Shown here piece by piece: positions 35,416-44,559 of a DNA stretch of 64,000 bases (the stretch's first letter is position 1; each line of letters opens with the position of its first letter). Position numbers and translations under genes: made by a program. Below the pieces are notes generated by a model. That model did no database searches. It was not told where the DNA came from and was given only the letters and a program-made list of their open reading frames with translations. The stretch comes from an uncultured Burkholderiaceae bacterium (GTDB lineage: Bacteria > Pseudomonadota > Gammaproteobacteria > Burkholderiales > Burkholderiaceae): positions 62,001 to 126,000 of the forward strand of contig CALMPB010000468.1 of assembly GCA_937871985.1 (NCBI GenBank), written 5' to 3'.

Positions 35416-36230
35416 GTGAAGGGTGTCGCCAGGCATGTCGCGGTGGTGACTGGTGGGGCGAAAGGGATCGGGGCGGCAACCGCCCGGCGGCTGGAGTCGG
35501 GCGGCCATCATGTCTTCATCGGGGATCTGGACGGCCCGGCGGCCAGCGAGGTTGCGGCGAACCTCGCTCATGCGAGCGCGATCAGGTTTGACGCGAGTGA
35601 CCCGGCCAGCATCAGGAGTTTGTTTGATGCGGTCAACGCTCAGTTTGGACGGTGCGACATCCTGGTCAACAATGCCGGCATCGCCCATCCAGGCGCTTTC
35701 GAGGACTATCCCGTGCATCGGTGGCAGCAGGTGATGGCGGTCAACCTGAATGGTCCCATGCTGGCTTGCCAAAAGGCGCTTCGCCTGATGAAACAGCGCG
35801 CCTGGGGCTGGATCGTGAACATCACGTCAATCGGTGGCGACCGGGCGAGTGTCTACCGGGCGGCCTATGGCACGCCGAAGGCCGTGTTGGGCGCCTTGAC
35901 CCGGCAGATCGCCACGAGCTGGCCGGCGCAGGGATTACCGCAAGCTGTGTCGCTCCCGGGCCTATCGATACCCCCTTCAAGCGCGCGCATCATCCTGCCG
36001 ATACGCGGGCGGAGTCCCTGCGCACGATTCCCGCCCGGCGCTATGGCGAAGCGGATGAGGTCGCGGAAGCGGTGGCGTTTCTGTGCGGTGAACATACGGC
36101 GTACATCACGGGTCAGACGCTCGCGGTCGATGGCGGCTTTCTGGCGGCAGGCCTGCTCAGAAGCTTGGTTGCCCGTAACGCGCACACCACCAGCGAAAAC
36201 GCCGGTGACGGCTGTCTCCGGCTGGGATAG
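35416..36230 (+). pseudogene. Frameshifted short-chain dehydrogenase/reductase
   Basis: The first frame reads AVVTGGAKGIGAATARRLES (cofactor loop TGGxxGIG), DILVNNAGIAHPGAF (NNAG), NITSIGG (catalytic Ser region) and YGTPKAVLGALTR (YxxxK as YGTPK), all normal. Near 35,933 one base is missing after GGG, and the second frame continues GITASCVAPGPIDTPF, EVAEAVAFLCGEHTAYITGQ and TLAVDGG to 36,230. Joined, they give a complete classical SDR of about 260 residues. Start is uncertain (GTG at 35,416). It is either a recent pseudogene or carries a sequencing error. Its role in the ALDH/ThDP pathway is unknown. Confidence 0.72.
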
Positions 36231-36747
36231 TAGAGGTGATGGCCCTCGAAACTGGGACACCAGTCCTCCAGCACCCGGACCAGCCGGCCTGATCCTGGGT
36301 AAGGCATCAGCTCATCGTCCGGCAGCAGCGGCAGGCCCAGTCCGGGCCCGGTCGCATCGATCTGGGGCTGCGTGGTGTTGACGATCAACGGCCGTCCACG
36401 CGGACGTCGACGTGTTGGCCACGGCGCTCGAAATCCCAGACTACAGGTCGCCCGAACTTCGCATCCACTGGTTAATGCAGGCTTGCTGCATGAGGCCCTG
36501 GCACCTTGGCGTGGGACGGGACGCAAAATACTCCGGCGATCCCACCGCGGCTAGGCGCAGCGGTGGGCCGCTAGGCACGGCGATCATGTCCTTGTCGGTG
36601 GTCTTGCCCATGCGCAAGCCGGCGTCGTAACGGTCGGCCACGATGTCCCGGAATCCGTAATTCTCGTCGAATTCGAGCTTTGTGCCCGGGCATCTGGCGG
36701 CACATTCGACAGCGTAACTCTCAATGACAGTTCTGCCCCTAATGTCT
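36173..36747 (-). pseudogene. Truncated, frameshifted LysR-family regulator
   Basis: Two minus-strand frames contain the effector domain of a LysR regulator: KLEFDENYGFRDIVADRYDA and AVGSPEYFASRPTP in one, then PLIVNTTQPQIDATGPGLGL, LVRVLEDWCPSFEGHHLYY and PSRRQPSPAF in the other. The DNA-binding domain is absent because the IS1182 element begins at 36,748, so the insertion cut the gene. It converges on the SDR remnant, with which its end overlaps. Related regulators usually control a neighbouring oxidoreductase gene divergent from them. Confidence 0.7.
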
Positions 36748-36862
36748 GCTTCTGGCCGAGGCTGTGTGGAAACTCCTCTCGCCCTAACGACCACAGCGAG
36801 TTCACCTGGATCGCAACAACTTGGGACGGTGAATCGCCCCGGTTTTCGCGGAGGCTGTTTGG

Positions 36863-37775
36863 TTAAAGTAAAACAGCCTCACCGGCGGATGTGCCGAGTA
36901 GGTTGTAGTAGTTTGCCTCAGCCTCGGCCGGCGGGATATAGCCGATGGATGAGTGCAGGCGCTTATGGTTGAACCAGGCGACCCATTCCAGCGTTGCCAG
37001 CTCGACAGATTCCCTGGTTTTCCAGGGTGCGCGGCGGTGAATCAGTTCAGCCTTGTACAAGCCGTTAATGGTCTCGGCCAGGGCGTTGTCGTAACTGTCA
37101 CCACGGCTGCCCACGGACGGCTCGATGCCCGCTTCGGCCAGGCGTTCGCTATAGCGGATGCTAACGTACTGCGATCCCCTATCGGAGTGATGGGTCAGAG
37201 AACCATCGTTGCCAGGCTGGCGGGCGTATAGGGCCTGCTCCAGCGCATCAAGCACGAAGTCCGTCGTCATGGATTTGCTCACGCGCCAGCCGACAATGCG
37301 CCGGGCGTAGACGTCGATGACGAAAGCCACGTACAGCCAGCCCTGCCAGGTCGAGACGTAAGTAAAGTCCGAGACCCATAACTGGTTCGGCCGCTCGGCC
37401 CGGAACTGCCGGTTGACCCGATCCATTGGATGGCTGGCCGCATCATCAGTGATGGTCGTTCGCTGCCGCTTGCCGCGCCGCACCGCCTTGCAGGCCCTGA
37501 GCGCGCATCAGTCGTTCGACCGTACAACGGGCCACCATCACGCCTTCGCGATTCAACTGCCGCCAGACCTTGTCGGCGCCGTAGACGCGATGGTTCTCTT
37601 GCCAGACTCGCTGGACGTGCGGCATGAGCTGTTCGTCACGCCGCGCACGGTCGCTGCGCCGCGCCGGATCGCGCAGCCGCGCGGCATGGCGCCGATAGGC
37701 CGACGAGGCAACCTGCAACACCTTGCAGATCGGCTCGACCCCGTAAACCTCCCGGTGCCGGTCGATGTAGGTGTT
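36863..37775 (-). pseudogene. IS3-family transposase OrfB with a one-base insertion
   Basis: Two frames cover OrfB. The first reads TYIDRHREVYGVEPICKVLQ and VYGADKVWRQLNREGVMVA up to ALQG-type residues; at about 37,480 an extra G moves the reading to RRGKRQRTTI, QLWVSDFTYV (first Asp), LTHHSDRGSQYVS (second Asp) and NALAETINGLYKAEL (Glu). The catalytic residues are all kept, so the damage is one indel. Confidence 0.8.
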
Positions 37776-38104
37776 TACGACTTCAGTTTGCGGTCGAGCT
37801 CCGCCTGCGCGAAAAAAGCGCTGGCGGTGCGCAGGATGTCGTTGGCGCGGCGCAGCTCTCGGTTCTCCCGCTCCAACTCCTTGATGCGTTCTCGCTCGCT
37901 GGTGGTGACGCCTTCGCGCTGTCCGCTGTCGACTTCGTGGCGCTTGACCCAGGTCAGCAGCGTCTGCGCCGAGCAGCCGATCTTGGGCGCGATGGACTCG
38001 ACCGCCACCCACAGCGACGGGTACTCGCTGCGCGACTCCTGCACCAAGCGCACCGCGCGCTCGCGCACTTCAGGGGAAAACTTGTTCGCGTTGTTTTTGC
38101 TCAT
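37775..38104 (-). CDS. IS3-family transposase OrfA
   Basis: A 109-residue DNA-binding subunit: helix-turn-helix ([15 protein letters not shown], then [15 protein letters not shown]) and a leucine zipper ([20 protein letters not shown]). It overlaps OrfB for -1 frameshift production of OrfAB. Start [15 protein letters not shown] at 38,104. Confidence 0.82.
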   Translation of the reverse strand: MSKNNANKFSPEVRERAVRLVQESRSEYPSLWVAVESIAPKIGCSAQTLLTWVKRHEVDSGQREGVTTSERERIKELERENRELRRANDILRTASAFFAQAELDRKLKS

Positions 38105-38160
38105 GGCTCGCATTCTCTCAAGAGTAGGAGCCTCCGCAAAACCCGGGGCGATTCACGGTC

Positions 38161-39038
38161 TGGAGGTACCAGGATTCTGTGGACACCTTATTTCCGCTTG
38201 CTATGCGCAGACTCAAATTCGTTCGGACTAACTTCGCCGAGGTAGCTGTGTCGTCGCACGGAATTGTAGAAATCATCAATGTATTCCGCCAAGCTCGAAC
38301 GGGCAGCGTCTCGGTCGGAGTAGATATGCCGTTTGATGTGCTCCTTCTTCAAGCTGCTAAAGAAGGACTCGGCTACAGCGTTGTCCCAACAGTTTCCCCG
38401 CCTACTCATGCTCGGTTCAAGGTGATTTACTTTGCAGAAGCGCCGCCAAACATCACTGCCGTACTGAGTGCCTTGGTCTGAATGGATCAGCGTGCCCCGA
38501 GGACGCCGACGGCCAAGTAAAGCCAACCTTGCCACGTTCGAATGTAGGTGATGTCTGTCACCCAGGCCTCGTTGGGCTTCGAAACGGTAAATTTTCGCTG
38601 CAACAGGTTGGGGATGAGCGGTGATGGCTTGGGTGCCGGAATATGTCTTGTGCGATATCCATGCAACGCCCGCAAGCCGTTCTCTCTCATGAGTCGCGCC
38701 ACTTGATGCTTACTGCACGTCTCTCCGCGCTCTCGCAAGTCTTGCAGGACGCGGGGAGCGCCGTAGATGCCATGGCTAGCCGAGAAAGAGGCACGAATCA
38801 GACGGAGAAGCCGAACGTCCTCCTGTGTCCGATCAGAGATTGGATTACTTAGCCAAGCGTAATAGCCAGCACGCGCCACGCCCAAAACCCGGCACATAGC
38901 CGAAATGCTGTACTCATCGCTGTGGGCTTCAATGAACTTATACGCTCGCCTAACTTTGCTTGGCGTCTTGCTCGCAGACATAGATCATCCCCGATCGGTT
39001 CAGATACTACTCTTGTCCACAGAACCTTGGTAACTCCA
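38161..39038 (-). mobile_element. Internally deleted IS3-family element nested in the IS1182 element
   Basis: Ends match in 22 of 25 bases: left TGGAGGTACCAGGATTC, inverted right TGGAGTTACCAAGGTTC, both then TGTGGACA. GTC flanks both sides (38,158-38,160 and 39,039-39,041). At 878 bp it has lost orfA and a block of orfB. Only five bases separate it from the previous element. Confidence 0.8.
38188..38981 (-). pseudogene. IS3-family OrfB remnant with internal deletion
   Basis: N-terminal frame SISAMCRVLGVARAGYYAWL, HGIYGAPRVLQDLRERG, EAWVTDITYIRTWQGWLYLA (first Asp), then an abrupt end. The second frame resumes RRRPRGTLIHSDQGTQYGSD (second Asp), NCWDNAVAESFFSSLKKEHI (Glu). The stretch of about 60 residues that normally joins the two (DVYSRRVVGW-type) is missing, which explains the frame change. 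Non-functional. Confidence 0.78.
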
Positions 39039-40565
39039 GTCTTCACTTCGATCTTTCGGCGCAAGACTCCCTAAAGGCCGTTTGAGCGGCGCGGATACGA
39101 TATGAAGTGCGTCATTGGACATGAAGGGAGCCCCCATCGGCAGCATCGCTTTTATCGTTTGCTGGAAGCCTAGGATGCGCATGACCCGCTTGAGGTTATA
39201 GGCCGGTACATTCAAGCTCATTTCCGTGCTCACATTGTCCAAGCGACCAGTTAGGAAGTGTGTATCGCCATCCAATGATTGAACGCGATGAACACATGTT
39301 CCACCGTGCGCCGCCGCACCTTCATCGCTTCTGGCAGTCGGTCTAGACGGCGCTGCGCCGCCTCAAACACGGCCTCATGTTCCCATCGACTGATGCGCCG
39401 ATACGCGCTAGGTGTGCATCGCTCCTTCATAGCGCATTGTGGGCAGGCACTACTCCAGTAGCGCCGCAATTGAAGACCATTCTCCTCCCGCGTAACTCGG
39501 TGGCTCGCTGGCCCGCAGGGCACTGGTACTCACCGCCCTTCGCGATGTATATGAAGACCGAACGGTCGACGCGGCCTTCGGCCTTGGCATTGGAAGTCGT
39601 CGGCTTGGGCAAGATCACATCAATACCTGTCTCTGCACATGCCTTGATCTGAGGCGCGCTGTAGTAGCCACGATCGGCAATCGCACGCAGTCGCTTCTTG
39701 TCCATCGCCTCCCGCGCGGCGTGTGTCATCGATGCCAAGGAGTCCCTGTCATGTCCTCGGTTCGTCACTTCGTGCGCGACGATCAGATGGTGCTTGGCTT
39801 CGACCACCATCTGTACGTTGTAGCCGACCATCCCCGAGCCCGGCCACTGGTAGCCATCGAGCGGGCATCCGGGTCAGTCACCGACAGTTGACCGTCTGGA
39901 CTATCTTTGAGCTTCTCCTTGACGTCATCCGGCGCGTGCATTTGCTTGCGCAGGAGCTCGATCTTGTCGTTGAGCCGATTGGTCCTGGCCTCGATTTCGA
40001 CAGGTTGCGTTCGGTCCGCGGTGTCGAGCACCGCCAGATAGCGGTGGATGCTCTCCTCAATCTGCTGCTGACGTTTGTCTATCTGGGCAGCCGTGAAGTT
40101 CTTGTCGCGCGTGTTGACTGCCTTGAACTTGCTTCCATCAACGGCAATCACGGCTTGCCTGAATAGCTTGAGATCTCGGCATACGGCAACAAACCGCCGG
40201 CAAACGTTGCGAATGCCCGACCCATTGTCACGGCGAAAATCCGCGATGGTCTTGAAGTCTGGCGCCACACGGCCGACCAGCCACATCAGTTCGACATTGC
40301 GTTGGCACTCTCGCTCGAGTCGACGACTGGACTGGCCCCGAATTAGGTAGCCGTAGATGTAAATCTTCAGCAGCACGGCCGGGTGATACGACGGGCGCCC
40401 GGTAGCTGCTGGCGCCGCCTTCTCAAATCCCAGCGATTCCAGGTTGAGCTCGTCGAAGAATGCGTCGATTATGCGCACCGGGTTGTCGTCGGCGATGAAG
40501 TCATCCAGGCATTCCGGGATCAACGCCACCAGCTGCCGGTCCTGACCTTCGATGAATCGGGGCAT
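39039..40565 (-). pseudogene. IS1182-family transposase, frameshifted and split
   Basis: It starts MPRFIEGQDRQLVALIPECL, with family blocks GRPSYHPAVLLKIYIYGYL, PDFKTIADFRRDNG (first Asp), VIAVDGSKFKAVNTRDKNF (second Asp). It breaks near 39,840, continues GYNVQMVVEAKHHLIVAHEV and RAIADRGYYSAP in a second frame, CPQCAMKERCT in a third and THFLTGRLDNVSTEMSLNVP in a fourth. After removal of the nested IS elements the last frame runs into RPKLLRSR and a stop in the 36,8xx segment. At least three indels; inactive. Confidence 0.78.
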
Positions 40566-40638
40566 GTCGACTCCCGGGATCGAGATACCAAACTCGATCT
40601 AGATCACCGTCGCGGCGTCAAAGAGTTTTCACACAGCC

Positions 40639-40695
40639 TCGGCCGGAAGCTGACGACTACGGTAGTCCGCTTCCGGCCGAGGCTGTTTGAAGACC
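40639..40695. repeat. Inverted repeat with a solitary IS1182-type end
   Basis: CAGCCTCGGCCGGAAGC (end of the IS1182 element) and GCTTCCGGCCGAGGCTG (40,669-40,685) are perfectly inverted around 18 bases that themselves contain GACTAC and GTAGTC. The second copy points away from the element and is followed by TTTGAAGACC, so it may be the end of a lost second copy or of the hairpin target. The bases up to 40,889 hold nothing recognisable. Confidence 0.6.
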
Positions 40696-40889
40696 TTTGC
40701 GCCAACTCGTTACGCTCAATTGCCGCGCTGGACGAATCCGCCGCCCCGGCACAACTGCACAATCTCGATAGATGCAGACCGGCCTACGTTTAAGGTTAGT
40801 TGGAGCTTCGGCGGTTCCCAAGACCAAAAAGCGCTTTTTCCCATGAAATACCAGCCCTTCGAAATGAGAAGATCGAAAGTGTTGAAGTA

Positions 40890-41894
40890 TCAATCCGCGG
40901 TCAGCTGGCGCTCATCGATCAACTTGGACCACCGCGCCGCATCGTGCTGGATCAGCGCCTCGAGTTCCTGCGGCGTGCTCGAAACCGGAGAAAGCCCCTG
41001 CGCCTCTAGACTAGCTTTCACCTCAGGATCGTGCATGGCCTGCGCAATTCCCTGGGTAACCTTGGTGATCACCGCCGAAGGTGTGCCGGCCGCCGTGCTG
41101 AGGCCGATCCACAGCGAGGAGTCGAAGCCGGGCACGCCGGACGCGTCTACGGTAGGCAGCTCCGGCAGCAGTGAGGAGGGCTTTAGGCCACTGACTGCCA
41201 ATGCCTTCAGTTGGCCGGTTTTTACGAAGGGCATCAGGCTGTTGGGAATCCCAAACATGACATCTACGCGGCCTGCAGTCAGGTCGCTGATCGCCGGCAC
41301 CGCCCCTTTGTATGGCACGTGCACCATCTCGATGCCGGTCAGCGACTTGAACAACTCGGCGCTCAGATGATGCGGCGTCCCGATGCCGGCGGACGCATAA
41401 CTCAACTTTCCCGGATTTGCCTTGGCATATGCGATCAGATCCTTCACAGAATTTACCGGCAATTTGGCATTGGTCGCCAGTAGGATCGGTCCAGTCGCCA
41501 TTAGCGACACCGGAGCGAAATCTTTGATCGGGTCGTAGCCCACGCCGGTCTTCTTATAGATATACGGATTCATCGTCAGCAGGTTATTTGGCGTGACCAG
41601 GAACGTATAGCCGTCCGGCGCGGAACGTGCGACCTGCGCCGCGCCCAGGTTGCCGCCCGCGCCTGGCCTGTTCTCTACGATGATGGGCACCCCCCAGTAC
41701 GTGGACAATTTTTGCGCGAGCACACGGCCCACCACATCGTTGCTACCGCCGGCGGTATACGGCACTACGAACTTGATGGGCCGGCTCGGATAACCCTCGT
41801 CTGCGGCGTGCGCCGCCGATGTAGGCAGACACAACCCGGCAACTAGGCCACAGAGTGCGGTGCGCAAGAATTTTCGCTTGGTGGATTGATTCAT
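40890..41894 (-). CDS. Bug-family solute-binding protein
   Basis: A 334-residue periplasmic binding protein with a signal peptide (FLRTALCGLVAGLCLPTSAAHA). Family blocks: IKFVVPYTAGGSNDVVGRVL, IVENRPGAGGNLGAAQVAR, LSYASAGIGTPHHLSAELF and VHVPYKGAVPAISDLTAGR. It follows the FAD monooxygenase by 48 bases on the same strand, so it probably takes up the aromatic acid that the module degrades. A GGAGAC ribosome site precedes the ATG at 41,894. Confidence 0.87.
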   Translation of the reverse strand: MNQSTKRKFLRTALCGLVAGLCLPTSAAHAADEGYPSRPIKFVVPYTAGGSNDVVGRVLAQKLSTYWGVPIIVENRPGAGGNLGAAQVARSAPDGYTFLVTPNNLLTMNPYIYKKTGVGYDPIKDFAPVSLMATGPILLATNAKLPVNSVKDLIAYAKANPGKLSYASAGIGTPHHLSAELFKSLTGIEMVHVPYKGAVPAISDLTAGRVDVMFGIPNSLMPFVKTGQLKALAVSGLKPSSLLPELPTVDASGVPGFDSSLWIGLSTAAGTPSAVITKVTQGIAQAMHDPEVKASLEAQGLSPVSSTPQELEALIQHDAARWSKLIDERQLTAD

Positions 41895-41942
41895 TTTTGT
41901 CTCCTTCGCTATTTTGTCGTGTTTTTGCGGAATCACCGACCC

Positions 41943-43571
41943 TCAGGTGGCGCCCCGCACTACATCAATGATGAGCCGGGCGTCGCCGACTGCCCCCCCC
42001 CGCCACGCGACGTGCCCGTCGGGCCGCACCAGTACGAGCTTGGCTGCGTACAGGCGCTCTACCTCCGGTTCATCCAGGATCACTCGTCGCAGCGGCACGC
42101 GCGCGCGCTGCGCCGCGGCTAGCAGAGTATGCACATCTGGAGATTTATCCCCGCCGAAATCGAGCAGCACGAACGACTCGCCGTACAGATCTAGGGTCGA
42201 CCGCCCATCCTTCAGCCATGCATGAGGAGCTCGGGCTCCGGGACGTGCATTAGGTACGAAGATCCGGAAGTCGTCAGGCACGGGCGCTGTGCCATCTGGA
42301 ACGCATATTGGTGACTGCTCGTACCGGTGGCCGATCTGCAGCCCCATCGACTCCCACTCGACTCGCGTTGAATCGCGCAGCCTCCGGCCCAGTGCCGCGC
42401 GGGTGCGTGCGCCCGCAGGCGTGTCGTCGCATACGGCGCTGGGATCGGGCGTGTCTTGCCAGGCGCGAAAGTTCTGCGTGGAAAAGCTGATGTTGCGCTG
42501 CGCGATCGGGCGGCGCTCGAGTTCATAGCTTCGCAGCAGATTTTGACCACCCCAGCCTTGCAGCATCCCTTGCAGCTTCCAGCCCAAGTCCAGCACCTCT
42601 TGTATGCCGGTGTTCATCCCCATTCCCCCGGTCGGCGACATAGTGTGTGCCGAATCGCCCACAAGGAATACGCGCCCGTGGCCATAACTGTCGGCCAGCA
42701 TCTCGCTGCGCCGCCACGGCGTGACCGAGAGGACCTCAAACTCTATCTCGGGCGCGCCCGGGCCACCTAGCGCCCGCCGCACCCAGGACTCGGCGTCAAA
42801 CGACGCCAGGTCCATCTTTTCCTCCGAACCCAGCACTGTTAGGCGCCAAATGTCAGCGCCGTCCACGACTGTGAGGTTTCCCCACATGCCGTCGGGACCG
42901 ACGAACATGTAGCGCTCGGCTTGTCCCATTACGTGCCGGTCGGCCAGTGCTACAGCCCGGATGAGGATATTGACCGAATAGCTCAGCAACCGGCCCTGCA
43001 AAGCTATACCTAGTTGCTCGCGAACCTGACTGGTGGCGCCATCGCACCCGAGCACATAACGTGCGCGGAATGATTTCGTCGCGCCAGTACGCGTGTCGAC
43101 TGCGACGACTGATACCGCTTCGCCGTGTTGCTCCAGGCGCAGGAAACGGTGCTCGAACAGGATGCGGGCCTCCGGACTGGCTAACGCGGCTTCGGTGAGT
43201 ATGGGCTGTAGCCATAACTGGGGGCAGCGCTGCTTCTTCTCGGGTGTCTCGGGCGGCGTGGGGCTGTCGCGCATGGAAGGATATGGTTCGCGGTCCAGCA
43301 GCAGGCCATTCAGCGAAGTGCAGAACACCATCGACAGGTTGTAGTCCTCCGGAAAACCGCAGTCCCGCACCTGACGGGCGATATCCCACATGCGAAATGC
43401 CTCCATTGTGCGTATCGCCACTAGCCCGGTGCGGGGATGCTCGATCGTGCCGTCACCCTGCTCCAGCAACACTGAGTGCACACCGCGCCGCGCTAGGTCG
43501 ATGCTCATGGCCAAGCCGACGGGTCCGCCGCCCACGATCAAGACCGGTACTTCCTCTATTGCTTCCGACAT
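41943..43571 (-). CDS. FAD-dependent aromatic monooxygenase (PHBH fold, MhpA-like)
   Basis: A 542-residue group A flavoprotein hydroxylase. It has the FAD fingerprint LIVGGGPVGLAMSIDLARRG (11-30), the DG motif LGCDGATSQVREQLGI and the GD motif VFLVGDSAHTMSPTGGMGMN. The C-terminal thioredoxin-like extension (ESFVLLDFGGD to LVRPDGHVAWRG) is the one found in phenol/3-hydroxyphenylpropionate/resorcinol-type hydroxylases. It should add a hydroxyl to a phenolic ring using NAD(P)H and O2. Start at 43,571 (MSEAIEEVPVLIVGG). Divergent from the LysR gene; substrate unknown. Confidence 0.85.
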   Translation of the reverse strand: MSEAIEEVPVLIVGGGPVGLAMSIDLARRGVHSVLLEQGDGTIEHPRTGLVAIRTMEAFRMWDIARQVRDCGFPEDYNLSMVFCTSLNGLLLDREPYPSMRDSPTPPETPEKKQRCPQLWLQPILTEAALASPEARILFEHRFLRLEQHGEAVSVVAVDTRTGATKSFRARYVLGCDGATSQVREQLGIALQGRLLSYSVNILIRAVALADRHVMGQAERYMFVGPDGMWGNLTVVDGADIWRLTVLGSEEKMDLASFDAESWVRRALGGPGAPEIEFEVLSVTPWRRSEMLADSYGHGRVFLVGDSAHTMSPTGGMGMNTGIQEVLDLGWKLQGMLQGWGGQNLLRSYELERRPIAQRNISFSTQNFRAWQDTPDPSAVCDDTPAGARTRAALGRRLRDSTRVEWESMGLQIGHRYEQSPICVPDGTAPVPDDFRIFVPNARPGARAPHAWLKDGRSTLDLYGESFVLLDFGGDKSPDVHTLLAAAQRARVPLRRVILDEPEVERLYAAKLVLVRPDGHVAWRGGAVGDARLIIDVVRGAT

Positions 43572-43597
43572 GACTCCTACCTTTCGATCAAAGTACG

Positions 43598-43632
43598 CAT
43601 AGCCTGGATGTTCGCGGTGCGGCCTGGCTATG
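43598..43632. promoter_or_regulatory. Inverted repeat between monooxygenase and LysR genes
   Basis: CATAGCCTGG (43,598-43,607) and CCTGGCTATG (43,623-43,632) are inverted with one mismatch and 15 bases between. Its position in the 97-base divergent promoter region fits a LysR binding site. Confidence 0.5.
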
Positions 43633-43668
43633 GTCAAATCAATGATCGAACGTTCCTCAATTCATGCC

Positions 43669-44559
43669 ATGAATATCAAGAATTTCGACTTGAACCTATT
43701 GCGGGTGTTTGTGATGGTGTATCGACTGCGCAGCGTTTCGCTCGCTGCCACCGCCATCGGCCTGACTCAGCCGGCTATGAGCAATGCACTGCGCCGTTTG
43801 CGCGAACAGTGCAATGACCCCCTATTTACGCGCTCGGGCCGCGCGATGGAGCCCACCGCCCTCGCCAATAGCTTATTTGCGCCGCTTGAGACCGCTCTGA
43901 CCGGCATTGAGACCTGCTTCGAGCATGTCGGCGATTTTCGTCCAGCCTCTAGCAGCCGCACGTTCCACCTGCTCATGTCCGACGTCGGCGAGATGGTGGT
44001 GCTGCCACGGCTTATGCGTGCCCTGGCGGCCGTCGCGCCGGGAGTGAGCATTGAAGCCTCGCGCATCCCCCAGGCCGACTATGCCCCGGCCTTGCGAAGC
44101 GGCCAAGCCGACCTGGCAATCGGCAACATCAGCTTCTTACATACCGGCTTCTACCAGCAGCATCTGTTCGACGACCGGTATTGCTGCATCGCGCGCAAGG
44201 GCCACCCAGGCCTGGGGGGCAGGCTCACGTTGGCGCTCTACCTCTCCCAGCAGCATGTGGTGTCCACCGCGGGCAGCACTGATGCCCTGGTGGAAGAAGC
44301 GCTGTCTGGCCGCCGGCAGCGACGCGACGTGAAGCTCACCGTCACGCACTACCACCGCTGCGCTGCTATCGTCCTGCAATCGGACTTGATCGCCACGGTG
44401 CCGGGCAACGCAGTTAAAGGCATGGAAGGGCTGGAGGCCTATCCGCTGCCCTTTAGAATGCCTAAGGCGCGCGTGCGACAGTTTTGGCATCGTCGCGCGC
44501 ATACCGACGCGGCACACAAATGGCTGCGCCAGCTAATTTCCGGGCAAATCCTAGAATGA
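43669..44559 (+). CDS. LysR-family regulator (NodD/NahR-like N-terminus)
   Basis: A 296-residue LysR regulator starting MNIKNFDLNLLRVFVMVYRL, then SVSLAATAIGLTQPAMSNAL and RRLREQCNDPLFTRSGRAME, the pattern of the NodD/NahR/LinR subgroup that senses aromatic compounds. The effector domain follows (HLLMSDVGEMVVLPRLM). An upstream ATG at 43,642 is possible. It is divergent from the monooxygenase and its end overlaps the convergent HTH/citrate-synthase-like gene by nine bases. Likely activator of the monooxygenase operon. Confidence 0.84.
   Translation: MNIKNFDLNLLRVFVMVYRLRSVSLAATAIGLTQPAMSNALRRLREQCNDPLFTRSGRAMEPTALANSLFAPLETALTGIETCFEHVGDFRPASSSRTFHLLMSDVGEMVVLPRLMRALAAVAPGVSIEASRIPQADYAPALRSGQADLAIGNISFLHTGFYQQHLFDDRYCCIARKGHPGLGGRLTLALYLSQQHVVSTAGSTDALVEEALSGRRQRRDVKLTVTHYHRCAAIVLQSDLIATVPGNAVKGMEGLEAYPLPFRMPKARVRQFWHRRAHTDAAHKWLRQLISGQILE

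Larger units (their letters stand above)
36830..38155 (-). mobile_element. IS3-family element inserted in the IS1182 3' end (1,326 bp)
   Basis: Ends begin TGAATCGCCCCGG on both sides and continue GCGGAGGCT after a TTTT run. CGG flanks both sides (36,827-36,829 and 38,156-38,158), a three-base target duplication. orfA is intact; orfB is broken by one extra base, so the element is probably not autonomous. Confidence 0.85.
36748..40650 (-). mobile_element. IS1182-family element carrying two nested IS3-family elements
   Basis: Inverted ends match in 26 of 28 bases: left GCTTCTGGCCGAGGCTGTGTG (36,748 onward), right end on the minus strand GCTTCCGGCCGAGGCTGTG (from 40,650 inward). Subtracting the nested elements (36,830-38,155 and 38,161-39,038) and their target duplications leaves about 1.69 kb, the normal size of an IS1182 element. 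The transposase runs from 40,565 leftwards, and its last codons reappear beyond the nested elements. The left end cuts a LysR gene. Confidence 0.8.

Noticed and set aside
40700..40889. A short open frame on the minus strand beside the Bug protein gene
   Set aside because: No ribosome site, no recognisable family and antisense-like composition; treated as non-coding.
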